Numbered from the stretch's first letter, positions 43,919 through 52,947 are shown. The stretch is DNA of 64,000 nt from Bacteroidota bacterium (GCA_029557915.1 JAKQHS010000019.1:1-64000); one strand, 5' to 3'. Notes: generated from the sequence alone by a model not told the origin. Numbers and translations are program-made.

Positions 43919-46309
43919 TCATTCTTTTACGAAAGCCCTGAACCTGGATTCGGCAATCACCGGATTGGTGTTGGCCACGATATTGATGGTGATTTCCGTT
44001 TCCCCGGATTTGTCCGGACTATAGAAAATGGCTTTTACCGCCCCTCTTTCTCCTGGTTTTACCGGCCGGGTCGGATATTCCAGTCGGGTGCATTCGTAAG
44101 CGGTAGCCATTTCTATGATCAGGTCCGCATCTCCGGTGTTGGTGAATCCAAATTCGTGGACGGCTTCCATCCCTTTTTGGACCACTCCGAAGTCATGGAA
44201 TGGATTGTCCCATTTCAGCACCGGGGTCCCTTTGGGGTAAACCGCCTTCATATTCCGGATACTGGATGATGCTTCGCCGCCGCCTTGTTTGTCCGCAGGT
44301 TTCTGGCCTTTGAAGATCTCTTTTTTTATGGTGATGGTCTGCGGCCCTTCCAGGATTCTGAATTCGGTCCGGCGGTTAAACCGGTGTTCGTCATCCGTGC
44401 AGTTTACGCCGTTCTTACAGTGATTCAGGATCTTCGCTTCTCCGAAACCGATGGCTTTGATCCTGGAGGCATCAATGCCTCTTGCGGTAATCCAGTTTTT
44501 GGCTGAGTTGGCCCTGCGCTGGGAGAGCCTTTTATTGTACTCGTCATTTCCCCTTGCATCCGTGTGGCTGGACAGTTCAATGACCATGGTCGGATATTCC
44601 TGAAGGAGACCCAGCAGGGCGCTGAGGTCCTGTTCGGCATCTTTCAAGATGGCGGCGTCATCGTAATCGTAATAAATATTATTGAGCCGGATGGGCTCAT
44701 TGATGGTGATCACTTCGGTGGTGGGCTCGGGAGGCATTGGGCGCAGGATGACTTCCCGTTTGAGCGAGCTGGATTCCATGACGCCCACGGTATTGATATC
44801 AAAAGTGTCCGGATAATAACCCTCTTTGGAAGTAATGAACCGGTAGGCCTTGTCCGCCTCCAGTTCAAAAGGGTAGGTGTTTCCTTTATCGCTCTTCCGC
44901 TCTTTTTCAATGCTGCTTTCTTCCACAAATTCATTGAGGATCACCTGGCTGCCGGGTAAGGCTTTTTTGGGGGTCTCAAACACCGTCACTGTCAGATCCA
45001 CGAGGATGGGTTGCAGGCTGAAATAAAAAATATCATCACAGCAGGTTTTGCTTTTCAGGCTTCGGGTACCCGGCCGGTTGGAAACCAGAAAACCCGTGTT
45101 TCCATCGGGGTTGAGCGTGAAAAACATGTCGTCCACGGAAGTATTGAAATTGCGTCCCATATTTACGGGCGCTGCGAATTCCGTACCGGTCCACTCCGAG
45201 GAAAAGATATCGAATCCACCCATGCCCGGCAGGCCGTTGGAACTGTAGTAGAATTTGGTGCGGGTATAAAACGGGCTGATTTCATCCCCTTCGGAATTAA
45301 AGGCAGGTCCCATATTGATGATATCACCCAGGGTCTCCCCGTCGAAATGGGCATAAAAAATATCGTAACCCCCTTTGGTACCGGGCATATTGGAGGAAAA
45401 GAAAAGCACCTCGCGGTCAAACATCCTTCCGAAGGCGGGATACCTGATCTGGAAGTCTCCGGTCGGTGTTTTGACCTCCTGTGCCGGCGTCCAGCCGCTC
45501 GCCGTTTTCGAAGAGGCATAAAGTCTCGTTTCGGAAACTTCATTGTTGACCAATACGGCCCGGGTGAAAACCATGCTTTTGCCATCCGGGCTCAGCGAGA
45601 CATGCCCGCTGTGCGTATTCGGACGATTGATGGCATCCGGCAGGGCGGTGGGTTTGGCCCATTTGCCGTCCTTGTCTTTGGTGCTGGTGTATATTTTGGA
45701 AAAATAATCATTGTCTTTTCCGTCTTGTACAATAGGAGCCTTCTTTTGGAAGGAAATGAAGTAAAGACTGCCGTCTTCGGCTTGCAACGCACTGGATTCG
45801 GTAAACGGAGAATTGACGAGGGTGCCTACATTGACGACCGCAATGCCCTTGTTGGGATTCAGGTCATCCATCATTTTTATGCCGTCCAGTTCTACCTGGG
45901 CCATGGAAATCTTATTCTGGTCCTTGCCTTCGGCCATGTATTTTTGAAAAGCTTCGGTGGCTTCCCGGGTCTTCCCGTTCATTTTTAATACCTGGCCGTA
46001 ATAAAAATAGGCTTCTGCCGGCGGCCTCACCCCCCTCAGATTGGTGGTCAGCAGGCGTGAAAGCTGGGTCTCGGCGCGGGCATAATCCCTCAGGGTGAGA
46101 TGCAACAAAGCAATTTTGTAAGCGATCTCAGGGTCCCGTTTTTCTTTGTAGGCCTGTTCAAACCAGTCCAGGGCGCTGTAATAATCTCCTTTGGCCAGGC
46201 TTTCCTCGGCAGTCTGGATTTTCATGGATACCGGTATTTCCTTCAGCGGTTGACTATATGCGGAAGGAGCCACAACCATTAAGATAAGCGCAATCAGGAT
46301 TTTATACAT
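43919..46309 (-). CDS. TPR-PD40-OmpA protein with a C-terminal DUF1573 domain
   Basis: A 796-residue outer-membrane-associated, peptidoglycan-binding protein. After a signal peptide (1-19) come TPR repeats (about 25-135), PD40/WD40-like repeats (about 165-430, e.g. SLSPDGKSMVFTR and GGYDIFYA), a regulatory beta domain (about 435-530), an OmpA C-terminal domain (about 560-680, ELSSHTDARGNDEYNKRLSQ, RRTEFRI), and then a DUF1573-type Ig-like domain (about 700-795, FHDFGVVQKG...EFGFTNTG). The first four parts match the PorE-like proteins that anchor the T9SS to the wall. The added DUF1573 is unusual. A PorE role is inference. Confidence 0.85.
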   Translation of the reverse strand: MYKILIALILMVVAPSAYSQPLKEIPVSMKIQTAEESLAKGDYYSALDWFEQAYKEKRDPEIAYKIALLHLTLRDYARAETQLSRLLTTNLRGVRPPAEAYFYYGQVLKMNGKTREATEAFQKYMAEGKDQNKISMAQVELDGIKMMDDLNPNKGIAVVNVGTLVNSPFTESSALQAEDGSLYFISFQKKAPIVQDGKDNDYFSKIYTSTKDKDGKWAKPTALPDAINRPNTHSGHVSLSPDGKSMVFTRAVLVNNEVSETRLYASSKTASGWTPAQEVKTPTGDFQIRYPAFGRMFDREVLFFSSNMPGTKGGYDIFYAHFDGETLGDIINMGPAFNSEGDEISPFYTRTKFYYSSNGLPGMGGFDIFSSEWTGTEFAAPVNMGRNFNTSVDDMFFTLNPDGNTGFLVSNRPGTRSLKSKTCCDDIFYFSLQPILVDLTVTVFETPKKALPGSQVILNEFVEESSIEKERKSDKGNTYPFELEADKAYRFITSKEGYYPDTFDINTVGVMESSSLKREVILRPMPPEPTTEVITINEPIRLNNIYYDYDDAAILKDAEQDLSALLGLLQEYPTMVIELSSHTDARGNDEYNKRLSQRRANSAKNWITARGIDASRIKAIGFGEAKILNHCKNGVNCTDDEHRFNRRTEFRILEGPQTITIKKEIFKGQKPADKQGGGEASSSIRNMKAVYPKGTPVLKWDNPFHDFGVVQKGMEAVHEFGFTNTGDADLIIEMATAYECTRLEYPTRPVKPGERGAVKAIFYSPDKSGETEITINIVANTNPVIAESRFRAFVKE

Positions 46310-46637
46310 ATTGGCCTGTGTTGATCAGAATGTACGATTTAAAGATAAAGATAAAGGATTTCTTTTTCAGGCGATAAGGCCTGCAAACCCTTTTGAATAC
46401 CTTAACTCCACAAAATACGGGCCATTTCGGGGCTCAGGCTTTTATGTAACAGGTCAATAATAAAACCTCTTGACCTTTCGATGACCACCACCAGGTCACT
46501 GCCTTGGAGGTGGGTAAAAGAAATCAGGCCATATCCCCGGTCATCATTAAATTAAAAAGAGAGCAGGAGTGGTGCCGGGACTGGCTGGAGAAAACATTTA
46601 TATTGGCATGGTGGTTGCAGATCCCTTTTCCGAACGG
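46310..46637. other. Intergenic region upstream of the YdeI-like gene
   Basis: About 330 bp. Next to the OmpA start is an A/T-rich tract with two TATCTTTA copies on the minus strand (about 46338-46352), a possible promoter for the OmpA gene. A 48-codon stop-free stretch on the minus strand (about 46410-46555) has no start codon and is not called. Confidence 0.4.
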
Positions 46638-47147
46638 ATGGCAGTCATAGAGATAAACGGAATCCTGGAACGCTTCGGCAAGATGGGCGAGAAATCCGGA
46701 TGGACTTACGTGCTGATCCCGGCGGAAATTGCAAGGTCCTTGTCCAAAGCCCGCAATACCTTCCGGGTTAAAGGACACATCGACCAGCATGAAATCAGGC
46801 AAGTGGCCCTGGTTCCCGTGGGGGATGGGGATTTTATCCTGCCCGTCAACGGGGGAATGCGAAAGGCTATTAAAAAATCGGCCGGGGCCCCGGTCCGGTT
46901 GAGGATACAGCATGACGACAGTGAACTCCTTCCGGACCGAGATTTTATGGAATGCCTCGCGGAGGAGCCCCTGGCCATGACCCATTATCAAAAACTGACC
47001 CAGGGGCATAAAAATTACTTCACCAAATGGATCGGTTCGGCCCGGACGGCACCGACCAAGGCTTCGAGAATAGCCATGGCCCTGGATGCTTTGTCGCGGG
47101 GCCTGGGGTTCGCGGAAATGCTGAGGGAAAAAAAAGGGATTCAGTGA
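46638..47147 (+). CDS. DUF1905 / YdeI-like protein
   Basis: A 169-residue two-part protein: an N-terminal DUF1905 beta barrel (KSGWTYVLIPAEIA, VKGHIDQHEIRQVALVPVGD, GMRKAIKKSAG) and a C-terminal YdeI-like helical part (FTKWIGSARTAPTKASRIAM). Relatives have been linked to bacteriocin tolerance or stress, but the biochemical role is not settled. I chose the ATG at 46638 because relatives begin at this point; upstream GTG (46569) and ATG (46608) starts are possible and would add up to 23 residues. Confidence 0.82.
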   Translation: MAVIEINGILERFGKMGEKSGWTYVLIPAEIARSLSKARNTFRVKGHIDQHEIRQVALVPVGDGDFILPVNGGMRKAIKKSAGAPVRLRIQHDDSELLPDRDFMECLAEEPLAMTHYQKLTQGHKNYFTKWIGSARTAPTKASRIAMALDALSRGLGFAEMLREKKGIQ

Positions 47148-47162
47148 AGAGCTGACTCCGAG

Positions 47163-47813
47163 TCACCCCTTCACTAAAATCCCCTTCAATTCGGTCATCT
47201 GATCAATCAGGGGCACACCCAGGTTATACAATTTTTTGTTCCTCCCTCCGTGGGTGAATCCCACGACCTGCATGCCTGCGGCCAGGGCGGCTTGTACTCC
47301 GGGCTGGCTGTCTTCCACTACAAGGCAGGTTGCGGGAGCAGCGCCAAGGTGGGCGGAGGCGGTAAGAAACAGGTCCGGTTCCGGTTTCCATTTTTGTATA
47401 TCGTAAGCGCTGAATATGTGGTCTTGCTGGAAGTGATGATAGATCCGGCAGGTAATCAGGTTATCCACCATTTTCTCCTTGGGTCCGTTGCTGGCTACCG
47501 CCTTGGGTCTTTGGATGGATGGCAGGATTTCCCTCACTCCGGGGATGGGCTCAAGATGGCTGGCGAAAGCTTCGCTCAGGGCCTGGCGATAAGTCAATAC
47601 AAAATCACCGGGCATTTGCCGGCCATGTTTTTGTTCCACATAAGCGACGCAGCTCGCAAAACGGCTGCCCGGAAACTGTTCCATGGCCTCCTCGTCGGAC
47701 AAGTGAAAGCCGTGTTCCCTGCAAAGCCGGGCAAAAAGCGAATTGGCCAGGGGCTCACTGTCGACGAGGACCCCGTCGCAATCGAAAATGATCAATTCAA
47801 TCGATTTAAACAT
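47163..47813 (-). CDS. HAD-superfamily phosphatase (beta-phosphoglucomutase-like)
   Basis: A 216-residue cytoplasmic phosphatase or phosphomutase. From the ATG at 47813, motif I is FDCDGVLVDSE (nucleophile Asp and acid-base Asp two residues later), motif II is the serine/threonine-bearing AVASNGP, motif III the lysine in KWKPEPDLF and motif IV VVEDSQPGVQAA. The helical cap between motifs I and II fits the sugar-phosphate group. An upstream ATG at 47858 is rejected because it adds 15 non-family residues inside the ypdA coding end. It overlaps ypdA by 8 bp, so they form one transcript. Confidence 0.88.
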   Translation of the reverse strand: MFKSIELIIFDCDGVLVDSEPLANSLFARLCREHGFHLSDEEAMEQFPGSRFASCVAYVEQKHGRQMPGDFVLTYRQALSEAFASHLEPIPGVREILPSIQRPKAVASNGPKEKMVDNLITCRIYHHFQQDHIFSAYDIQKWKPEPDLFLTASAHLGAAPATCLVVEDSQPGVQAALAAGMQVVGFTHGGRNKKLYNLGVPLIDQMTELKGILVKG

Positions 47814-48780
47814 CGTTATTTTCTTTTTGAAGAATATGGTCCATGATTTTTTTCCCATGGTCGCGGGTGTTTTCGATAAACCATTTGTTGGTTTTTAGAC
47901 CTCCGATGATTACGCCGGCCAGGTAGAGTCCGGGGACATTGGTTTCCAGGGTCACGGGATCGTGCACGGGAGTGCGGAATTCATCCCCTTCAATGGCGAC
48001 GCCCGCGGATTCCAGGAAGGCATAATCCGGCCGGTATCCCGTCATAGCCAGCACAAAATCATTTTCGATTTCAAATACCTTGTCCTCCTGCCTCACCAGG
48101 AGGTTTTCAGGCCTGATTTCCATCACCTCCGCGTTGAAATAAGTAAGGATGTCTTTTGCTCTGATGCGGTTTTCAATATTGGGTTTTATCCAGTATTTGA
48201 TGCTTTCCTTCAACTGTGGCCCACGGACGATCAGGGTGACTTCAGCTCCTTTCTGCCAGCATTCCAGGGCAACGTCGCAGGCGGAATTGCCCGCTCCGAT
48301 GACGGCTACTTTCTGACGGAAATAGGGATGGGCTTCATCATAATAGTGCCGGACTTTCGGCAATTCCTCCCCCGGAATGCCCAGACGGACCTCCTGGTCG
48401 TAAAACCCGGTTGCAAGAATCACCCTTTTTGCGAGGTATGTTTTTTGATCGGTCCTGATCCGGAAGGCCGCTTCCTGTTTCAGGATTTCACGGACCGGCT
48501 CATACAAGTGTATGTTCAGGTTCCAGGCATCGGCAATCCTTCGGTAATATTCCAGGGCTTCGGTTCGGGTAGGCTTATCCGCATGGGAGATAAAAGGTAC
48601 ATTCCCGATTTCCAACAGGATGGACGTGGAGAAAAAAGTCATATTGGCCGGGAAGTGAAAGATGGAGTTGACCAGTGTGCCTTTTTCCAGGATGAGGTGG
48701 CTGAGACCCGTTTTTTTCGCTTCAATTCCACACACAAGCCCGATAGGGCCTCCTCCGATGATGATCAGGTCATACAGCAT
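47806..48780 (-). CDS. ypdA: YpdA-family FAD-dependent disulfide reductase
   Basis: A 324-residue flavoprotein of the bacillithiol-disulfide reductase type (YpdA/Bdr). FAD-binding GGGPIGL is at 8-14, the pair ANMTFFST/VPFISHA follows, the NADPH-binding GAGNSACDVA is near 160, and the second dinucleotide strand region is TGYRPDYAFL with the final LYLAGVIIGG. Bacteroidota often have such a gene with bacillithiol synthesis genes elsewhere; none of those is in this window. It has an exact -7 promoter at 48791-48798. Confidence 0.88.
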   Translation of the reverse strand: MLYDLIIIGGGPIGLVCGIEAKKTGLSHLILEKGTLVNSIFHFPANMTFFSTSILLEIGNVPFISHADKPTRTEALEYYRRIADAWNLNIHLYEPVREILKQEAAFRIRTDQKTYLAKRVILATGFYDQEVRLGIPGEELPKVRHYYDEAHPYFRQKVAVIGAGNSACDVALECWQKGAEVTLIVRGPQLKESIKYWIKPNIENRIRAKDILTYFNAEVMEIRPENLLVRQEDKVFEIENDFVLAMTGYRPDYAFLESAGVAIEGDEFRTPVHDPVTLETNVPGLYLAGVIIGGLKTNKWFIENTRDHGKKIMDHILQKENNDV

Positions 48781-48790
48781 ATCCGGGGGG

Positions 48791-48798
48791 CAAAGATA
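48791..48798 (-). promoter_or_regulatory. -7 element of ypdA
   Basis: Minus-strand TATCTTTG matches the Bacteroidota consensus and ends 10 bp before the ATG at 48780. A purine-rich tandem repeat lies directly upstream of it. Confidence 0.65.
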
Positions 48799-48800
48799 TG

Positions 48801-48853
48801 GAGGAAGGGAGGAAGGGCGAAAGGAGAAAGGTGAAAGGCGAAAGGTAAAGGAA
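48801..48853. repeat. Purine-rich 7-8 bp tandem repeats
   Basis: Two copies of GAGGAAGG (48801-48816) and one GCGAAAGG are followed by 7-mers AGAAAGG, TGAAAGG and CGAAAGG. The tract lies between the divergent ypdA and DUF5606 genes, immediately upstream of the ypdA -7 element. Confidence 0.7.
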
Positions 48854-48904
48854 GCAAAATTGGAGAGACCAGCCCTGACTGATGAAAACTGACTGTTGAG
48901 TGCT

Positions 48905-48912
48905 TATTTTTG
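48905..48912 (+). promoter_or_regulatory. -7 element of the DUF5606 gene (near-leaderless)
   Basis: TATTTTTG is an exact consensus match and ends 4 bp before the ATG at 48917. Transcription from it would start at or next to the initiation codon. Confidence 0.55.
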
Positions 48913-48916
48913 CAAA

Positions 48917-49324
48917 ATGATCGACCTGAGTAAAATATTGGCGGTATCGGGGATGCCCGGTCTTTATGAGATGGTAGCCAACCGCGCCGATGGGGCAATC
49001 GTAAAGTCCTATGAAACCGGGCAAGCCAGATTTGCTCCTCTGCGCAAACACCAGTTTTCATTATTAGAGACCATCAGCATTTATACGACGGAAGACTCCA
49101 CCCCCCTGTCGGAAATCTTTCAGCATATGAAAAATTCGGACCTGCCGGTGCCGGATGCTTCAGCCGACCAAAAGAGCACGATCGATTATTTTCAGAAAAT
49201 TTTACCCGACTACGATCCGGACCGCGTGAGCATCGGGGATATCAAAAAAGTGATCAAGTGGTACCGTTTTCTGAACAGTAAAAACCTGCTTAAGGAAAAG
49301 GCGGAGAAAGAGGCGGGTGCCTGA
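48917..49324 (+). CDS. DUF5606-family protein
   Basis: A 135-residue cytoplasmic protein found in Bacteroidota. The start (IDLSKILAVSGMPGLYEMV) and the segment LETISIYTTEDSTPLSEIF match the DUF5606 pattern as I recall it; the C-terminal part is helical (IKKVIKWYRFLNSKNLL). The ATG at 48917 follows a -7 element; an upstream TTG at 48896 is rejected for that reason. Function not known. Confidence 0.8.
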   Translation: MIDLSKILAVSGMPGLYEMVANRADGAIVKSYETGQARFAPLRKHQFSLLETISIYTTEDSTPLSEIFQHMKNSDLPVPDASADQKSTIDYFQKILPDYDPDRVSIGDIKKVIKWYRFLNSKNLLKEKAEKEAGA

Positions 49325-49420
49325 TACCCAGGCCAGGGCCGGCTGCCCAATACCGGCATATAATTAGCCAACGCGATTTCAAGGCGGGAATTTGTACGCT
49401 GATCAAAACCTTATTCAGGC

Positions 49421-49448
49421 AAAGGGGTTATTAGCCCCTTAATTTTTT
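49421..49448 (+). terminator. Intrinsic terminator after the DUF5606 gene
   Basis: aagggg (49422-49427) and cccctt (49435-49440) form a short GC-rich stem with a 7-nt loop, followed by AATTTTTT. Confidence 0.65.
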
Positions 49449-49569
49449 CGCATCCGCATCAAGCCTCAGGCCGAAGTCTTGGGTAGTTTCCGGCATAAAG
49501 TTTTAATTAATTGTTAAGAACCTGGGTGCGGGATTAACCAGTAATTTTACCGGCTAATCGATTTTTCCA

Positions 49570-51201
49570 ATGAAAAAAGCGTTCTGGATAACTCTCGCCC
49601 TGACCATCCTGGTCTCTTTCCGGCCCATGACTGATCCCAACCGGTATTTTGAGATCACAAAAAATATAGAACTGTTTGCCAACCTGTACAAAGAACTCAA
49701 TTATTATTACGTGGACGATATTGAACCGGGACGCTTAATGCGTACGGGGATCGACGCCATGCTCAACAGCCTGGATCCCTATACCAATTATTTTTCAGAA
49801 GCCCAGGTGGAGAGTTACCGTTTTATCACCGAAGGAAAATACCACGGCATCGGGGCCGGCATGGCGACGATGGATGGCCTTCCGACCATCACTGAACTTT
49901 TTGAGGAATCCCCGGCTTATAAGTCCGGTTTACGCCTGGCTGATCAGATCCTGTCTATTGGGGGCAAAGCCGTTAAGGGTAAATCCAAAGAAGAAATCGA
50001 CACCTACCTCCAGGGTTCTGCGGATACCAATATCGACCTGGTGGTCAAAAGGCCGGGAGAGGCAAAGGAATTGCAATTTTCGGTTACCCGTGGGGAAGTG
50101 GATGTTCCCAATGTGCCTTACAGCGGCATGGTCAGCGATAAAATCGGCTATATCAACCTGACCGTATTTTCCGACCAGGCCGGCAGCCATGTTGCAGGGG
50201 CTCTGCAAAATCTGCGTAAGGAAAATCCAGGACTCAGCGGCCTGATCCTCGATCTGAGGGACAACGGGGGGGGCTTGCTCCGGGAAGCCGTCAACATCTG
50301 CAATATTTTTATACCCAAAAATGAACTGGTGGTGACGACCCGCGGCAAGGTAAAGGAATGGGACCGGGCATTCAAAACACTGCAAAACCCGGTGGATGAA
50401 ACACTGCCCCTGGTGATCCTGGTGGACAAGGGCACCGCTTCCGCTTCGGAAATCGTCTCGGGGGTGATCCAGGACCTCGACCGCGGGGTGGTCATGGGCC
50501 AGCAAACCTATGGAAAGGGCCTGGTGCAGAATACCCGGGAGATCGGGTACAACAGCCAGGTCAAACTGACCACGGCAAAATATTATATACCCAGCGGCCG
50601 GTGCATCCAGGCCGTTGAATATGAAAACGGGGAACCGAAAAATATACCCGATTCCCTGCGGGCGGAATTCAAAACCAGGGGAGGGCGCAAAGTGCTGGAT
50701 GGGGGAGGAATCCGGCCGGATGTGGTGATCGATGCCGGTAAACAACCTGAAATCCTGAAACAGATGATCGAAAAACAGCTGCCCTTTAAGTATGCAACCC
50801 ATTACAACCTGGCACACCCATCGATCAAGCCGGTTCGGGAGTTCAGTTTTACGGAATACGACGATTTCAAGAAATTTTACAGGGAATCCGGCTTTGATTT
50901 TACTTCTTCTGCCGAATCGGCCCTGGAGGCGTTCCGGGCCAAAGCGTCCACGGAGGAATCCTGGTCCAGGATCCGGGAAGATGTACAGGCCCTGCAATCC
51001 AAACTCATCCAGGATCCGGGCAAATTGCTGGACGAACACCGGGACCTGATTTCAAGGCATCTCGAGAAGGAGATCATCCCGAGATATTATTTACAAAAAG
51101 GAAAAATTGAGAAGGCTCTCCAGGTGGATATGGAGATCCAGGAAGCCATAAGGCTTTTGGGCGACCCCACCCGGTATGAAGCCTTGCTGAAAAAAAAATA
51201 A
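49570..51201 (+). CDS. S41-family C-terminal processing peptidase
   Basis: A 543-residue exported serine protease of the tail-specific/CtpA type. After a signal sequence (1-20) comes a PDZ domain (about 85-170, with SPAYKSGLRLADQILSIGGK), then the protease core: GLILDLRDNGGGLL, TASASEI (289-295) bearing the nucleophile serine, and the lysine of YGKG (Lys316). The C-terminal third is a helical extension. It is followed one base later by tsaB, so they are co-transcribed. It may process or trim periplasmic proteins. Confidence 0.93.
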   Translation: MKKAFWITLALTILVSFRPMTDPNRYFEITKNIELFANLYKELNYYYVDDIEPGRLMRTGIDAMLNSLDPYTNYFSEAQVESYRFITEGKYHGIGAGMATMDGLPTITELFEESPAYKSGLRLADQILSIGGKAVKGKSKEEIDTYLQGSADTNIDLVVKRPGEAKELQFSVTRGEVDVPNVPYSGMVSDKIGYINLTVFSDQAGSHVAGALQNLRKENPGLSGLILDLRDNGGGLLREAVNICNIFIPKNELVVTTRGKVKEWDRAFKTLQNPVDETLPLVILVDKGTASASEIVSGVIQDLDRGVVMGQQTYGKGLVQNTREIGYNSQVKLTTAKYYIPSGRCIQAVEYENGEPKNIPDSLRAEFKTRGGRKVLDGGGIRPDVVIDAGKQPEILKQMIEKQLPFKYATHYNLAHPSIKPVREFSFTEYDDFKKFYRESGFDFTSSAESALEAFRAKASTEESWSRIREDVQALQSKLIQDPGKLLDEHRDLISRHLEKEIIPRYYLQKGKIEKALQVDMEIQEAIRLLGDPTRYEALLKKK

Positions 51202-51202
51202 A

Positions 51203-51895
51203 ATGACCCCGGATGCCCTTCTCCTGCATATTGAAACAAGTACCGAGGTCTGTTCGATAGCGATCAGCAAGGGCCCGCACCTGCTGTCAAACGAACAGGA
51301 GCGGCAGGGGAGAAAGCATGCTCAATGGCTGCCTCTGATGATCGAAAGCGCCAGGCAGAAGGCATCAGTGGGCCTCAAAGACCTGGATGCCGTTTGTTAC
51401 AGCAGGGGCCCTGGTTCCTATACCGGTCTGCGGGTGGGGCTGTCCACAGCCAAAGGCCTTTGTTTTGGGCTGGCGAAGCCGCTGATCGGCGTTCCAACGC
51501 TGCTGGCCATGGCACATAGCGGGGGGGAGCCCGGACCTTTTTCCTTGTTTGTTCCCATGATCGACGCCCGGCGGGATGAGGTGTATATGGCTGTTTACGG
51601 CCCGGGATGGCAGGTGATCGCGGGGCCTGAATCCCTGGTGCTGAGCCCCGGTAGCCTGGATGAATGGTTGGAAAAGGGTTATTCCGTCCACCTGTTCGGG
51701 GATGGCTCTGTAAAGGCAAAGACCATACTAAAGCCCCATGAACGGTTAAATTTCGGACCCGCCGAGGCGGATGCCCGGTACATGATCAAGCCCGGGCTTG
51801 ACCAATTTAATTTGAGCCGGTTTGAAAATCTGGCCTATGCTGTTCCGGAATATCTTAAAGTTCCGAATTACAAGAAAACGTTAATAAATACCTGA
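51203..51895 (+). CDS. tsaB: tRNA threonylcarbamoyladenosine synthase subunit TsaB
   Basis: A 230-residue partner of TsaD and TsaE in forming t6A37 on tRNAs that read ANN codons. The ASKHA-fold start LLLHIETSTEVCSIAI, the RKHAQWLPLMIE helix, and the motif SRGPGSYTGLRVGLSTAKG identify it; PMIDARRDEVYMAVY is the next conserved block. The ATG lies one base after the protease stop. The last part (AVPEYLKVPNYKK) is typical for the family. Confidence 0.94.
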   Translation: MTPDALLLHIETSTEVCSIAISKGPHLLSNEQERQGRKHAQWLPLMIESARQKASVGLKDLDAVCYSRGPGSYTGLRVGLSTAKGLCFGLAKPLIGVPTLLAMAHSGGEPGPFSLFVPMIDARRDEVYMAVYGPGWQVIAGPESLVLSPGSLDEWLEKGYSVHLFGDGSVKAKTILKPHERLNFGPAEADARYMIKPGLDQFNLSRFENLAYAVPEYLKVPNYKKTLINT

Positions 51896-52055
51896 AAACC
51901 AGATGAATATTCTTACATATATAAATAAAGCATATAAATATTTTCTCCCGGTTAAAATACATTTGGGTCATTTTCAATTCAATAGATAAAAGTTGGTACG
52001 GTTTTGGTTTAACTCCGTGTATTCAAACATCATTTGAACCATAAACCTGAGGAGT

Positions 52056-52394
52056 ATGAAAAAACAAAAACAAGAAATTGTTACGCTGAAGAAGGGCCCC
52101 AAAGACATTCAGCTCGACTACACCGATCTGCGCCGTGCCGTTTTGGTTTTACGTGCGGTAAACCACAAATTGCGGCAGCGCATCATCGAAGTACTGGAAG
52201 AAAGCGACAATATGACCGTGACGGATATTTATATCAAACTCAGGCTTGAACAGTCTGTGGCCTCCCAGCACCTGGCCATCCTCCGCCGGGCGGGCGTGGT
52301 GATCACCGACCGCCAGGGCAAGTTTATCTATTACTCCCTGGATAAAGAAAGGTTGAATCAAATTTCAAAATTGATCGAAGAGCTAGTGGGCTAA
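52056..52394 (+). CDS. ArsR-type winged-helix regulator (first of pair)
   Basis: A 112-residue DNA-binding protein. The winged helix covers about 28-105: NHKLRQRIIEVLEES (helix 1-2), MTVTDIYIKLRLEQSVASQH (recognition helix) and GVVITDRQGKFIYYSL (wing). It contains no cysteine, so a classical metal-sensing CxC site is ruled out. It is followed by a strong terminator and a second, related gene at 52610. Such single-domain proteins in Bacteroidota may respond to redox or metabolites; not known. Confidence 0.88.
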   Translation: MKKQKQEIVTLKKGPKDIQLDYTDLRRAVLVLRAVNHKLRQRIIEVLEESDNMTVTDIYIKLRLEQSVASQHLAILRRAGVVITDRQGKFIYYSLDKERLNQISKLIEELVG

Positions 52395-52428
52395 ATCAAA
52401 GAATTAATTATATTATTTTATAATATTG

Positions 52429-52465
52429 AAAACCAATGGATTACATCCATTGGTTTTTTGTTTTT
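52429..52465 (+). terminator. Intrinsic terminator between the two ArsR genes
   Basis: Twelve-bp perfect stem (aaaaccaatgga, 52429-52440; tccattggtttt, 52446-52457), 5-nt loop and a T-rich tail TTTTTTGTTTTT. Confidence 0.85.
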
Positions 52466-52609
52466 AAGGCCATTTTTAGCCCGGATTGCTTACAAATAAA
52501 GTAGAATGAATTACAAATAATAAATTTTTTTAATATTTTCTTTGTGGTATTAAAACTAATTATCATATTTGTTCTGCTAGATATTCATTGACCTACTAAA
52601 GATGTAATT

Positions 52610-52915
52610 ATGAAGAAGACTAAGGTTACATTCGATCAGGAAAAACTACAATATTCCTCTGAACTGCTCCGGGCCCTTGCTCACCCCCTCCGGTTGAAAA
52701 TTTTAGAATTCATTGACCGCCACGAAGTGATCAATGTAAACAAGATTTACAACTCCCTGAAAATAGAGCAAAGCATCACCTCACAGCATCTGAAAATCCT
52801 AAGGGGTGCCGGGGTGGTGGACAACAACAAAGACGGGAAGTTCAAACATTACCAGATCGATTACCAGAAAGTAGCTAATGCCGTAAAGGCAATCAACAAC
52901 TTTATGGGAAAATAA
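52610..52915 (+). CDS. ArsR-type winged-helix regulator (second of pair)
   Basis: A 101-residue paralogue of the gene at 52056: LRALAHPLRLKILEFIDR, then SITSQHLKILRGAGVV and the wing NNKDGKFKHYQI. It also has no cysteine. The RALAHPLRLKIL start is the usual ArsR signature. It has its own AT-rich promoter region (TTTG around 52540 and tatttg around 52566, 21 bp apart, -33/-7-like) and its own terminator. The two may act as one heterodimer or on separate targets. Confidence 0.9.
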   Translation: MKKTKVTFDQEKLQYSSELLRALAHPLRLKILEFIDRHEVINVNKIYNSLKIEQSITSQHLKILRGAGVVDNNKDGKFKHYQIDYQKVANAVKAINNFMGK

Positions 52916-52947
52916 AATCCCCCCCCTTTTTATATCCCCCCGAATCT

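Noticed and set aside
46410-46555. Stop-free 48-codon stretch on the minus strand with a protein-like composition
   Set aside because: A stop lies just upstream and there is no ATG, GTG or TTG at a useful position. It could be a decayed remnant, but the support is too thin.
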